Shown here piece by piece: positions 10,715 through 23,315 of a stretch of DNA of 64,000 nt; the stretch's first letter is position 1; each line of letters starts with the position of its first letter. The translations under genes and the position numbers were made by a program. The stretch comes from Calvatia gigantea. Lineage: Eukaryota > Basidiomycota > Agaricomycetes > Agaricales > Lycoperdaceae. The notes under the pieces were generated by a model. That model was not told where the DNA came from and searched no databases. It saw only the letters and a program-made list of their open reading frames with translations. The stretch spans positions 3,782,001 to 3,846,000 of the forward strand of contig JACAAK010000004.1 in the NCBI GenBank assembly GCA_025093985.1, read 5' to 3'.

Positions 10715-12212
10715 ATGTCAGACAAATTCTACACAATTCCTCAGAGAAGAAAGTGCGAACTAAACCTAAAAGGAAAAATACAAATGGCGGAAAAAGAAAT
10801 AACAGTGAACACAATTGTTGACTCAGGGTATATGACTAGCAGCATCAGCAAAAAACTGGTAGATGAAGAAAAACTCCCCACTTGAAAATTGGAACAACAG
10901 ATCTTAGTACTAAATGTAGACAGGACACCAAACCAGGGCAGAAAAGTAATGGAAATGGCCACAATTGACATAGACATTCAAGGACACAAAGAACAAATTG
11001 AAGCATCAGTTGTGCAACTACAAGACCATGCAGAGGTCTTTCTAGGACATGACTGGCTGGTCAAACACAACCCAGAAGTAGATTGGAATAATGGAGAAAT
11101 CAAATTCACCCAGTGTCCACAGAACTGCCAATTCCCCCACCAAAACATCCCCATCACAGGAAAGATACAAAGCATAGCCACTACAGAAGATTTATGGGAA
11201 GAGGAAGATGAACTGGACCCAACCAAACCAGAGGATTTACCAGACTACATACAACCATTCACACATCTGTTCAACAAAACAACGTTTGACAAACTCCCAG
11301 AATGAACCAAATGGGACCATGAAATAATCCTAACTGAGGATGCCCTGAAAGAGATAAGTGCAGGAACTTACAACATGACCATCAAAGAACAGAACAAGCT
11401 CAAAGCATTCATCAAGGAGAACCTAGAATCAGGATGAATATGGCCATCGAAATCCCCATATGTAGCACCAACCTTCTTCATCCCCAAGAAGGACAGATCA
11501 AAGAGATTAATTCAGGACTATAGGCAATTAAACAACATGATAATCAAGGACAAAACACCACTGCCAAGAATTGGCAAGGTAATCGACAAACTTGGAAAGG
11601 CCAAGTATTTCAACAAGCTTGATATCATCTAGGGATATAACAACATTAGGATCAAAGAAGGAGACAAATGGAAAGCTGCGTTTCTCACCAACAAAGGGCT
11701 CTTCAAGCCAAGAGTCATGTACTTCAGACTCAGCAACTCACCAGGAACCTTCTCCAGAATGATGACAAGCATCTTCCATGACCTACTGCAGAACAGAGAT
11801 ATTGTGAACTATATGGACAACTTTGCCATTTCTGGTGACACCAAGGAGCAACTAAGAGAACAGACAGTACAGTTCCTGGAGCATGCAGCACAATACAATC
11901 TGTGTTTTAAATGAACCAAATGCATCTTTGATGCAGAAGAAATCCCTATGTTAGGAGTCAAAGTAGGACATGGGCGAATTGAAATGGAAGAAGAAAAGGT
12001 CAAATCAGTATGAGACTGGCTAGAGCCGAAAAATATGAAAGGAGTAGAAAGGTTCCTCAGCTTCACCAACTACTATTGACATTTCATAAAAAACTTCAGC
12101 AAGATCACCAGACCACTAAACAAACTCAAGGGAGCAGCCATATGGGAATGGAACCAAGAACACCAAATGGCTTTTGATCACCTTAAAAGATGCATCACTG
12201 AAGAACCTGTGT
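10715..12212 (+). pseudogene. Gypsy-C pol, first part: protease and RT
   Basis: Pol starts at ATG 10715 (MSDKFYTIPQRRKCELN). It contains the protease motif VDSG near 10820, a long open stretch at 10889-11305 and the RT up to the Copia-1 insertion at 12212. Joined to 19011-20989 it gives 3477 nt, a multiple of three (about 1158 aa). Several codons have become stops, for example TAG in the FNKLDII motif at about 11630. The RT active site reads YMDN instead of YMDD near 11810, a G to A change at a CpG, so the enzyme would be inactive even without the stops. Confidence 0.9.
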
Positions 12213-12620
12213 TGTTAAGATGAGTACACTACAATAGTTTGCACTAGTGGCGGAGGGGAATCGTACTCACTGGGTTTGTTGAGATGTGCATTATAGACCG
12301 TAGCTAGTGGATATCTTAGAGGAATGATGGGCAGAAGATAGACTGGATTGTCTAAAGAATATACGCATACTACATAGGTCTTATATATCTAATGTCTCTG
12401 GTCTATGCGCCATTCTACCTAATACAGGTGAGGTCTTATCTTCCAGTAGCATATACAAAGCATACTGTGTACATTGTTCTATTTAATAGACCATGACCAG
12501 CAACCTAGAGTGTGGTCTAGTACATTGTTCATTATCTCTCTTCAAGAGTGAAGTACTCAAGAATCCGTTTCAGCTATAAATAGACTGAACCAACGTAGTG
12601 GTATGGATCGAGATTCAACA
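12213..12620 (-). repeat. Copia-1 3' LTR
   Basis: A 408 bp LTR, TGTTAAGATGAG to GATTCAACA on the plus strand. Two ancestral CpGs seen in Copia-2 are TG here (12221-12222 and 12604-12605) but CA in the partner LTR. Confidence 0.95.
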
Positions 12621-12645
12621 CTCCTCCTCACTTGAAGGAGGGAGA

Positions 12646-15600
12646 TTAACATTTCAACGATCGAGCAGCTTTATCCCATGCTTCGATATCGGAACCGAAA
12701 ATCAGTCCTAGTTCAGGGCGGAAGAGATTGATTTTGGTTATGCCAAGATTCTTTGTAAAGATATTGGCGGGATTGTCTTGTGAAGACACATCACCAATAA
12801 CAATAATACCCTCCTCGACTAATTCTCGCACGTAGTGGTAATGAATGTCTACGTGCTTCGATCGTTTTTCAACAATGGGATTTTCAGTCCAAAATTTGGA
12901 TCCATCATTGTCACCATAGAGAATAGGAGTTGGGTGCTCAATTTTGAGCTCCTCCAGAAGCTGTGACAGCCATTTCACTTGTCGTGAAGTGTCAGACAGT
13001 TCTTTATATTCCGCCTCAGTGGACGATAATGAAACCGTCTTTTGTCGCCGCGAAGTCCAGGTGACAGCACCGGACGCGATCATACAAACATTTCCCAATA
13101 CAGATCGGCGGGTTTCTGTATCTTGAGCCCAATCCAAGTCACTTAGGCATTCCAATGTCACCGTCAGTTTCCCAGTATCGCCTTCATATTTCAATGCATA
13201 GTTCCTTGTCATGGACAAGTACTTTAATACATGAATTCCAGCGCGATAGTGCTCGGGTGCGGGGTTAGCGGCATGTTGTGCCAGCTTAACTACAGCAAAG
13301 GCTATGTCAGGCCTAGTGCCGATCATCAAGTACATTAACGATCCAACCAATTGTTGGTACTTTTGACGGAAGGGATGTGATGCAGTGTCCTTATTCGTTA
13401 TGAACTGGAAGCCGGCGGGTAATGGTGTTTTAGCCACAGCAGACTGCGGAACCTGGAAGTGCTGCAAGATCTTATCCAGGTATTTCACCTGTTGGATGAA
13501 GATTTGACGCTTGGAGCGATTCCTCGAGATTTTCATCCCAAGGAATTCTTCACAGGGACCATGGTCTCTGCATTCCCACTTTTTCGTAAACTTTCCCTTC
13601 AACTCATTGAGGAGGGGGGAGTTTTTCTTTCCCAAGAAATTCACGTCATCAACGTAGACAATGGCTACTACAAGCTCTTTTGTTTTCGGATGTCTGTGAA
13701 AATATACAGCGTAGTCAGATTTGCAGCGGGTAAATCCCAACTCAATCATAGATTGATGCAATTCTTTCCACCACTGGCGACCGGCTTGTTTAAGGCCGTA
13801 GATCGCTTGTCTAAGTCTCCATACTTTCCCTTCCTGCCTGGGAAGTCGAAACCCTTCAGGCTGTTCCATGTATATTTCCTCATCCAGTTTGCCATATAAA
13901 TAGGCTGTTTTTACATCAACGCTATGCATATCCCAATCATGGATTGCAGTGAGTGCGAAGCTTACGCGTGCGGACTTGTAGCGGACAACTGGTGAGAAAA
14001 GCTCATTATAGTCGATGCCTTCAATCTATGAGAACCCCTTCGCAACTAGGCGAGCTCGCAGGCGGCCATCAGACTTTTCAAGAAATACCCAACGGTTTTT
14101 AACCGTCCTCCTTCCTTTCGGGAGATCGACTAGTTCGTATACCCCTCGTTTCTTTAACACTTCGAGTTCCTCAATACACGCAGCCATCCATTTTGCTTTG
14201 ACAGGCTCAGGAAGCTTAAGCATGTCACGGAAAGTTTCAGGCTCTCCGTGTGCGGTATTATGTACCGTCTGTATCAAGAAATCGATCAGTTTTACTCCTC
14301 CCTCAGCAACAAGCCTTTCAATGTCCATATCATTTACATCGTGAGATGTTGGATCATTGTTTTCAGGCATAGGCGGCAGTTCCGGACGTGGAGGGAGCTG
14401 AAATGGAGGCATATCAAAGGGTTGTGGTGGATACCGCTCAGCACGAACTCTTTGCCTCACATATTCAGGATGGTTAGTCCTTGCTCTTCGCTCACGAATA
14501 ATTTCGTCCGAAGGGGCATTGGCGCGTACGCGCTGCCTTTGCCTCTGCTGCTCTTGTCGGTGAGTCCGATCTATTTCTCTTTTGATCGAAATTGGACGCC
14601 TATTTTCTCCGTATGTATTACCTGGTCTGACAGGTGGCCTGCCTTGTCGTTCAGAACGACGTGGTTCTACCTGGTCAGAACCAACAGCACGACGTTTGGG
14701 AACAGGGATTGGGAACTCCTCGTTCTCGGTGTCCCATACATCTCTGTCCACATGCCAATTATCATGTACATCAGACTTCTCCTCAACGGTCGTTCCACGC
14801 GAAGGTGGCGACTCAGGTGGGGGAATCCAAGGTGGTGTATTGCCAGGTGATGGCCATCATGAATCTATGCTGTCTGGCAGAGTTGAATCTCGCCGGGGTA
14901 AAGGAGGTGTAGGTGGAGAATATTTCAGTTTGAATGGTGGAGAAACCGGAGGTAACATTACTGGATGATCAGGTGGAGGTGGAACAATTCCAGCGTCATC
15001 CGAAGATGGCGGAATAGGTGGTTCATTCTCTAATCCTGGTCTAGGCAGGTTTCTCTCTCCTCCGTGATTAGGCCGGTTACTGCTATCCGGCACTGAATCG
15101 GGGCATTTGGGAAAATATCCCTCGTCGAATAAGGTGTTTGGTGATATAAAAATCACATTGCCTGTTGTGTGCCGCATAAAGATGTAGTTTTTGCTACCTT
15201 TATATCCAAGAAAGATCATAATCTCGGATTTTGTGGACAATTTGTTTGGGCAGATCTCATCGGGTAGAAATACGTATGCGCCGCATCCAAACACACGAAT
15301 ATGGGACAAATCTGGTTTTTCCCTCGAATAACACTCAAAAGGTGTCTTCCACTGCAGACGCTGGACTGGTGTGCGATTATATAAATGCACTGCTGTGTTC
15401 AACGCGAATTCCCACCACAAGTCAGGTAGACATGCCTGTAGCCTTATAGCTTGGGCTTTCTCGTGTAGGGTGCAGTTCAGTCGCTCTGCTCTCCCGTTCT
15501 GCTGATGCGCATAGGGGGCAGTGGTCTCATGGGTAATTCCACGCGCCGCAAGTCCTGCCAATAACCTTTCATTGACGTATTCTCCTCCATTATCGGTGCG

Positions 15601-18398
15601 AAGTCATTTGACTCGCATTCTGGAGAGGTTCTCTAACACACTGATCAGCTGAATAAGCTTCTCAGAAGCCTCAGACTTCTTTCGAAGGAGGACTATGTGT
15701 GCGTGAGAAGAAAAGTCATCAAGGAACGTCATTGCCCATTTGTATTTATGGTAACTAATGATGGGCAGTTCCAGCAAGTCTGAGTGACATAGCTCAAAGA
15801 CTGCGGTGGCTCGCTTGGGATTGATCGGGAAGGGGTTATTATGCATTTTCCCCTTGGCACAGCCGTCACATATGCCTTTCCGAGTAGATGGTGCAGGAAT
15901 CGACGCGATGCCCTCTACGTGCTTTAGAAGCTCGGAGAGTGCGCGATCCGAAGGGTGTCCCATTCGACAATGCCAATCGATATAATCAAGTTGGCGTAAT
16001 ATCAATGCAACTGGTTTCTCCTTGCTATTTTGCAAGACATACGTGTGCACCGTATGTACGTTGTTTTTAAACAAATGATGAGGCCAGGTGGATAATACTG
16101 CTCGTCCTGATTTATCACGGATGGTGGTCCCTTTAACGGTTGCCTCTAAAACATAGCCGTTCCTAAGAATCTGGCCTGAGGACATTAACCGTTCTGTGAT
16201 TTCTTTGATGTAAAAGACCGGCGCAATACATGAAGTAGTGCTCTTGGACTTTCCCTTGTCTGTTACATCATGCTGGAAAATCACAGACCCTCATCCTGTC
16301 ATTTCATAAATCCAGTTGCCAGCAGCTTGTATAAGCCCGAAATGGCCCATCTTAACCTCTGCAAAATCAGAGAGATAACCGGTGACATGGTACGATGCTC
16401 CAGAATCAAGGAGCCAGTCTGCGTTATTCACAGAATGTTTATTCCCTTCTTCTCTACACTTTTGGCACTGAGACAAATCACAGATGTGATATGTGATGAT
16501 CTGATTAAGATCCTCATGCTCTTCGTGGAGTTCTGACCTTAACTTGTCTGAATACTCATGATTATTCACGGTATATGTAGCGTTCATCTTACTTTCCGGC
16601 TTAGATTCACTAGCGGAATAAGTAGAAGGGGAAGCGCCTTGGGTGTGCTTTTAGCATACATTGCAGTTTATGAAGTCTATACAGCGGTGTCTATGACGAG
16701 TCCCTATAGGAGGTGGACGACGTGCTACATCTGCATAGGTGCCCTGCTCTCTTCGGCGGCCACCTCATCGTCCCAACTCAACCTCGGAATCTCCAGGGCG
16801 TCCCGCTCCAAGGCGGACAGACCCTGCGTCTGTATCGTTCTGTCCCATCCGTTGATGGGGCTGTACATCATCTTCTGCGTCAGAACAAGAATAATAGTCA
16901 GTTGAAGGTACTGACCCGCACCCTCCATCGGAACCGTAGTTGGTGTCCGAGTCATTGTCATCAAGGACTGACTCGAGGACTGACTCGATTTCCTTCAGCG
17001 CCTGCTTCTTCTTGAGCGGCTTGGGCTTCTTGATAATCGCCGGCCTGTTATACACTGGGGCCGGCCATGCAATTTCGTCTTCCTCCCTTGTGACGGTGGA
17101 TGGAGTGGGCTCAACATCCATTTCATCAAATCGCTTCCACATCTCCTCCGAACTCTCACCCGATGAAGAAGTTGATTTGAGACATTCATCCCACTTCTTC
17201 AGTGCGGTAACCTTAGCTTTCACTGAAGGTTTGCGACGAGCTTCGGGCTCAGGCACAGTGATGCGTGACGCGAGTGGAGTGGCATTGCTGCCAGTGGTGG
17301 CAGAGTTAGAGGCAACGGGAGGTGTCTTGGCTTGACGCGTTGCTTCTACAAGGGAACGAGTGGATAGTGGCAGCATCGTATGTGCCTGCAACACAAAGTC
17401 CACATCCTGGATGTAACCAGAAGAGGTGGCGGCATTGCCTTGCGCACCTCCCTCCTTTCCTTTTCCTTTTCCCTTTCCTCAGGGGCGCCATCAGCGTTTC
17501 TTCTCGCCGTCGCCTTCTCCTCCAGTTGGCTTTTGCTGCTGCTGCTGCTGCTGGGGCTGCTGCTGGGGTTTTTTAGACCCCGAAGGCTGCTGCTTCCCTT
17601 GCTGTTGACACTGCTGCTGCTGCTGCTGCCCACCTCCTTGTCGTGGAGTGAAGCATGCTTGTTGCGCATGGGCAGTCTGGTTGGAGGCGTAAGTGGCTAT
17701 AATGCCACTTCGGGCCTTATCCCACGTCAGCTCATGGAGCGATGTGTTCGAGGTGAGGAGTGTCTGAGCTACGTGGCTCAAAGACGGGTGGAGGGAATGG
17801 AGGAGGATCATGGTTTCGATCTCTGGGGCGATGCCACTATCCATGGCATCAAGCTGCCCGAAGATCTGCTGGAGCTCGCTCATCTTGAGCGAGGGGTCAC
17901 CACCGAGGGGGAGCTCAAACGTTATAGCACGAATGAACTCATTATAGACCTGAGCTGGTCCAGGAAGGCCATATTGGCCCTGCAACTGGGACCAGAGAGC
18001 GCAAGCATCCCGGGCAGAATGCTTTAACATGCTATTGGGGAGAGTTGCCTCTATCAACCCAAGAGCTCGCATCCGGAGGTTGTTGGCCATTCCAACACTG
18101 CGGCGCTCCTCAGCAGTTGCAGGAATTGGAGTTCCTGGTCATGCGGGACATGCCGGCGAAGTGCTAGAAGCCGGGACAGCAGGGTGTTCAGGTCCATAGG
18201 CCTGCTTGTACTGTACGGGTTCGTCCATTGCTCCAGAGAAATCCTATCCGGTCCAGGAGCAGTCGTTTAAGGAAATGCACATAAGTGCAGACCGAAGGCG
18301 AAGCGACCAGATAGTATAGTTACCCGTCCCAGTAAGGACGGGAAGCTGTCCGCTAGGGGTTTGAACAAAGCCCGGCAGAGCAGAAGCCGGTTTAGACA
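12646..18398 (-). pseudogene. Copia-1 gag-pol polyprotein
   Basis: Gag and pol share essentially one frame. Reading the complement: start at 18398 (MSKPASA), gag core (LTGTGNYTIWSLRLRSAL; MANNLRMRALGLIE), a Gln-rich CAG tract (about 17520-17640), protease (WLLDSGASYHVTG), integrase (HCRMGHPSD; HSDLLELP; PYAHQQNGRAERLN, 14857-16284), RT (VDVKTAYLYGKLDEEIYMEQ; active site YVDDVN) and RNase H (SSTEAEYKELSD; HVDIHYHYVREL) to the stop at 12646. In-frame TGA codons at 15604-15606 and 16291-16293 are CGA in Copia-2. Two more TGAs follow the Gln-rich tract. Total length is not a multiple of three, so at least one indel is also present. Confidence 0.92.
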
Positions 18399-18584
18399 TA
18401 TCTAAGAATAGGGTAAACATGCGTTAGCATCATGTAGGACTGCAGTGCATAATGCACGCGTCGCAACATGGGGCAGACTCAGGGATCAAATGGACCAAAG
18501 GGCCACCATCTCCCAGGTTGCGTACAACCATAGCCTCCTACACTCTACCAGTGTTGCTAAGCACGGTTGGAGTGAGCGGCGGTC

Positions 18585-18597
18585 GGGGCCCATAACC
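18585..18597 (-). other. Copia-1 primer-binding site
   Basis: Immediately inside the 5' LTR the element reads GGTTATGGGCCCC. The same sequence occurs at 28431-28443 in Copia-2. It resembles the primer site of Drosophila copia, which uses a half-molecule of initiator tRNA-Met cut in the anticodon region; that is a comparison from family knowledge. Confidence 0.65.
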
Positions 18598-19005
18598 TGT
18601 TAAGACAAGTACACCACAATAGTTTGCACTAGTGGCGGAGGGGAATCGTACTCACTGGGTTTGTTGAGATGTGCATTATAGACCGTAGCTAGTGGATATC
18701 TTAGAGGAATGATGGGCAGAAGATAGACTGGATTGTCTAAAGAATATACGTATACTACATAGGTCTTATATATCTAATGTCTCTGGTCTGTGCACCATTC
18801 TACCTAATACAGGTGAGGTCTTATCTTCCAGTAGCATATACAGAGCATACTGCGTACATTGTTCTATTTAATAGACCATGACCAGTAACCTAGAGTGCGG
18901 TCTAGTACATTGTTCGTTATCTCTCTTCAAGAGTGAAGTACTCAAGAATCCGTTTCAGCTATAAATAGACTGAACCAACATAGTGGTACAGATCGAGATT
19001 CAACA
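18598..19005 (-). repeat. Copia-1 5' LTR
   Basis: A 408 bp LTR, TGTTAAGACAAG to GATTCAACA on the plus strand, followed by the TGTGT duplication. It differs from 12213-12620 only by transitions. Confidence 0.95.
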
Positions 19006-19010
19006 TGTGT

Positions 19011-20989
19011 TAACCCTGCCACAGAGACAAGGGCAATTCAGGGTAGAAGTCGACACATCAGACTATGCGTTAGGAGGCGTGCTATCCCAGTTACAGGAGG
19101 GCAAATAGCATCCAATCACCTTCATATCACAAATACTATCACTAGCAGAACGTAATTATGAAATATACAACAAGGAGCTACTAGCCATCATCCATGCCCT
19201 AAAGGAATGGAGACACTATCTGTTGGATGCAGAGGAAAAATTTGAAATCTGGACCGACCACGAAAATTTGAAATACTACTGAGAACTACAAAAGCTGAAT
19301 GGATGACAAGCTCAATGGTACCTACACCTACAGGACTACAACTTCACACTGTGACATGTACCCAGGAAAACAAACACAAAGGCTGACCTATTATCACAAA
19401 TCCACCTAATATCAGAGGAACAAGAAGACAAACTAGTCACCATGATCTGGGAAAGTTGGCTGCAAAAGGAGAACACCAATGACACAGTGCTCTTATGAGC
19501 AGAACTATTCCTCGAACCAACATTTCTAGAATGGATCCAAAACAAACCCCAGCATGAGACAACAGTCCTCACTGAATTAAGAAAGCCAGAGTCCAAGCTC
19601 ACCAATGAACATGGAATCATCTACAGACAAAATAGCGCATATGTCCCACCTGACCCAAAGCTACGAGAAGAAATCCTAACACAGTACCATGATGTGCCAG
19701 ACGCAGGCCACCCAGGCCAACACAGAATGATGGAACTAATCAGTCATGATTATTGGTGGCCAACAATGCAAAAGGACATGAAAAAATATATCCAAGGGTA
19801 CCAAGCCTGCCAAAGGAATAAGGCAAGAACAACACCGCTCAAATCGCTGCTACACCCCCTCCCAGTCCCAAATGGACCTTGGGAAGAAATCAGCATTGAT
19901 ATGATCGGGCCACTACCAGAGTCAAAAGGGAAAGATGCAATACTGGTCATCATAGACCACTTTACAAAAATGATACGGCTCATAGCGACCACCATGGATG
20001 TTTTATCCAAGGATATTGCAAAGATATATTGGGATGAAATATGGAAGCTACACGGACTACCAAGGAAAGTACTCAGCGACCAAGGACCTCAATTCGCATC
20101 AGAATTCACCAAAGAACTATTCAAGGGGCTTGGCATAGAGCACAATCTATCAACAGCATACCACCCACAAATGGACAGTCAAACAAAGTGCATCAACAGA
20201 GAAGTAGAAATGTACATCTGCTTATACTGCAATTATAACCAGGATGACTGGGCAGAATGGCTCCCCATTGCAGAATTTCAGTATAACGACAAACGGCATG
20301 GAGGAACTCAAGCAACACCATTCTTCCTAAACTATGGAAGAAACCTATGGAAAGGAAAAAACAAACTGCTGACAAACAACCCAGCAGCCACGGATTTCCT
20401 AAAGGAACTCCAGACTGCCCAAGATGATGTCTCATCAGCACTACGAGCATACCAAGAAAAGATGAAACAGCAATATGACCATAACAAGACCCACACCAAA
20501 ACATACCAAATAGGCAATGCAGTGTGGCTGGAGAACACAAACATCCATACCAATCAAGCATCAAAGAAGCTAGGCCAAAAATGGTATGGCCCTTTCCTTA
20601 TCAAGGAGAAGATAGGAGAAGCGGCATATTGGCTAACATTGCCAGACAGATGGGCCATCCATGATGTATTCAATAAACAGCTCCTGTTGCCAGCCCACAA
20701 GGCCGAGTTCCCGAGCCAGAAACAGCCATCAGTGCCTGAACCGATCATCATCAACAATGAAGAGGAGTATGAAGTAGAGGAAATCCACAGACAAAGGAAA
20801 TGTGGAAGGGGCTATCAATTCCTAGTCCACTGGAAGGGATATAGCAACGAAGGAGATACATGGACAGCAGAATCCAACCTGGCAAATGCTCAAGATGCAA
20901 TAGTGGACTACCAAAAGAGGCATCCAGAGGATATCCATAAAAAGGGGGGTAGAAGAAACAAAAAATCATCACCAAACCAAAGAAACTAG
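19011..20989 (+). pseudogene. Gypsy-C pol, second part: RNase H, integrase, chromodomain
   Basis: This continues Gypsy-C pol after Copia-1. RNase H spans about 19011-19400 with several stops. From 19694 a 431-codon stretch is fully open: integrase zinc-binding region, DDE core (ISIDMIGPLPES; LSDQGPQFASEF), GPY/F module (WYGPFLIKEKIGEAAYWL) and chromodomain (YEVEEIHRQRKCGRGYQFLVHWKGY). In the zinc-binding motif the first Cys of the CxxC pair is Tyr (GYQAC; the Copia-free relative Gypsy-A has GCQAC), probably another G to A change. Stop TAG lies at 20987-20989, six bases before the ORF3 start. Confidence 0.92.
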
Positions 20990-20995
20990 CCAAAC

Positions 20996-23292
20996 ATGCC
21001 TTTCTCCCAAGCCAACCATGTCACTATTCATTCCCTTGTCCACCCCAATCCAACCACAATCTCCTCTGTCCCCCTCCCAGAGCCAGGCAACAGCCAAGCA
21101 CCTGCCCCCCAAGGTACTCATTACAACCTTGCCACCATACCATCCCCAGCACAGGGACTCCTTGAATCCCTACTAAAAGACATTGACAAGGCCACCAACA
21201 ATGAAATAGAAACCATCACCACCCAAAACAAACAGCTAGTTGTCAATAGACACATTGCCCTTGCCACCGCATGCATTACTTTCACCGACATATATGCAGG
21301 GTTCGCCAACACATCCTTATCCACCAATCAACACATCCCCACCATCTTCTGAGCCCTAGAACAATCCACGCTAAAGAGGCAGAAATAGAATACCAAATGT
21401 GATATGGATGTACAGCTTAGATTAAGCTGACAGAATAGATTTTTAAAGATTTCTGCACAAGGCAAGTTTGTGGGGAGGCAATCTGACAATATAAGGGACA
21501 ACTCCACAAAATAACATGAAACAACGATGCATAGAGAACACTAGAATAGCTAACTACCTTTGCTAAGAAGAGTAAAGCCAAGTTACACTGTAAAAAAGTG
21601 CAACTCGTGTCCCTTATCCAAGAAGTCAACAAGATACAGAACCTCAGGTACTTCCTAAGATTCACCCTTATCAAGTTAACGACCAGAAGCACACTGTCCT
21701 ACACTTGTGATACGGCAAGTACCAGGGTGTAGTGATGCAATACGCTCTTAATCTAAGCTCACTTCACGAGTAAGCCCAAGGTCTTCTTCTTAGATCAAAA
21801 GGTCTCAACCTTAGCTCAAGTCACTTAGTCTAGTTAATCTCAAAAGAACTTATTACTTTGCTTCGCTCAGGCACAATAGATTGTTTTTCACTGCACTCTG
21901 AAGGCTGGGCAATGGCTAGTAGGTTCCTTGCCACATCCGACACCTCAAAGGGGGTTTATATATTATTTGGGTGCTCGTTATGACAAGATAATGATTACAC
22001 GACTAGGAACATATTATCAAGCAAGGTACAAACTGGTAGATTAGATTGTGTGCCAAGAGAGCCACAACCTGTTAGATTAGTGAAACATTGGAAATACAGA
22101 AGGATTTCGGGTATCTGTTTGTTCCAGGCTGTGTTTTAGCCCATTCTCTGGGTCTGCATTCTTCTCTAAATATGTAGAACATCTAAGATTTTGGACGTCG
22201 CATGAACTGTTCTCCTATGTGTCCCTGTGGATTGTATGCGAACGTGTCCATACACATCATTAGTACTGAGTGTTGTTCATTAATCTAACAATGGTGGCAT
22301 TTTCTTGTGAGCACGCTGATCATCCTTTTAGATTAAGTGTGTCAGACTTATTTCCTGAGTCTAGGCTCATTGGAGGGGTTCCGTAGCTCTGTATAGACAC
22401 ATTGGAATGGTTTTACCGCCTGGTCCGGCTAGAATCACGACTGGTCATATGGTACACTATTAGAATTGCTTTTTGTTAAGCACAGTGGTCATCCTATAGC
22501 TGCTGCTATCTGTCATCAATGGCCATAGTGTTCTACAGTGATCAAGTACTCTTTTATTATACTGTTGGGCTCTTAGATTAGGTTGTACTACTACAGGAAG
22601 GTTCAATGCAATCGTTAGATTAGGCTTGTATGCCTTAGATTAGTGATTTTCATGCATGAAAATGGCTTTGCCATTACAATGCTGACACCCAGCGAACAAG
22701 ACCATGTCCACAGTCTCCACAACCATGTCAACCTTGGATTAGAAGTATTTAAACACCTCAACATCACCAACATCTTCCTAGAGCTTGCCAATGTGGCCAT
22801 GAACCTACTCAGATATGATAAGACCACTGACGACCCAGAAATTGACGCCCTTGTTGACAGGATCCACAGCACCCTCTCTGAGCTTCACACTACGATCAAC
22901 CCCACACCACCGACCCAATCCGATATATCCATGGATGAAGAAACAACTGTCTTTATGAAGGAAGAAGTCAACTCACTTTACTGCTTCATAAAAACAATCA
23001 CCCCACCACAACTTGTATCAGTTTTTCTTCCTTCCGCAAGATTCCGCACTGTATTGCCAGGACAAGAAAAGGACCAACACTACTGGAAATTGATAGTCAA
23101 GAACTATTGGGACAACTCCACCACAACTGACTTCCCATTCAACGGTGTCCCAGTCCCTATCTGCCAAGACAGTCAAAGCCACTTGCCCATCTTCTTTGTG
23201 TGATCCAACGATGGAAAGTACCTCATCAGAGCCACCAAGAAAGCCCTCACATCCACTGTAGTCAATGGCGACTTTGACAAAGCTTTCTGAGG
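20996..23292 (+). pseudogene. Gypsy-C third ORF (ORF3), split by an insertion
   Basis: ATG 20996 follows the pol stop by six bases, the same spacing as in Gypsy-B. The N-terminal part is Pro/Thr-rich (EPGNSQAPAPQGTHYNLA) then helical (LLESLLKDIDKATNNEIET). The frame reaches 21352, is split by the 21373-22683 insert, and continues at 22684-23292 with NLGLEVFKHLNITNIF, DEETTVFMKEEVNSLYCF and LPGQEKDQHYW. The stop in IF-stop-AL is shared with Gypsy-B. No known domain is apparent. Conservation across two elements points to a real third gene of this family. Confidence 0.75.
21373..22683. mobile_element. 1.3 kb insert with eight TTAGATTA octamers, probable non-autonomous DNA element
   Basis: Comparison with Gypsy-B ORF3 defines this insert: Gypsy-C stops matching at 21372 and resumes at 22681. 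Only GCT is repeated at the junctions, a possible 3-bp duplication (21370-21372 and 22681-22683). The insert has no long ORF. It contains the octamer TTAGATTA or its complement at about 21420, 21745, 22073, 22285, 22330, 22573, 22616 and 22636, with three in the last 115 bases. A small hairpin (AATGGCTTTGCCATT) lies at the right end. I see no convincing terminal inverted repeats. Family unknown. Confidence 0.6.
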
Positions 23293-23315
23293 CATGAAGC
23301 CAAATTGGGGGGTAT

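Larger units (their letters stand above)
12213..19005 (-). mobile_element. Copia-1: full-length Ty1/copia retrotransposon, defective
   Basis: A complete minus-strand copia element of 6793 bp inserted into Gypsy-C pol. Its 408 bp LTRs are at 12213-12620 (3') and 18598-19005 (5'), with the perfect duplication TGTGT at 12208-12212 and 19006-19010. The reading frame of Gypsy-C resumes exactly across it. The primer-binding site (18585-18597) reads GGTTATGGGCCCC in element orientation. The polypurine tract is at 12621-12631. The LTRs differ at about 14 sites, all transitions. It is a sister copy of Copia-2 on the plus strand. Confidence 0.96.

Noticed and set aside
21373..22683. Helitron interpretation of the TTAGATTA insert
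   Set aside because: There is a small hairpin near the right end but no CTRR terminus, no TC start, and the insertion is not between A and T.
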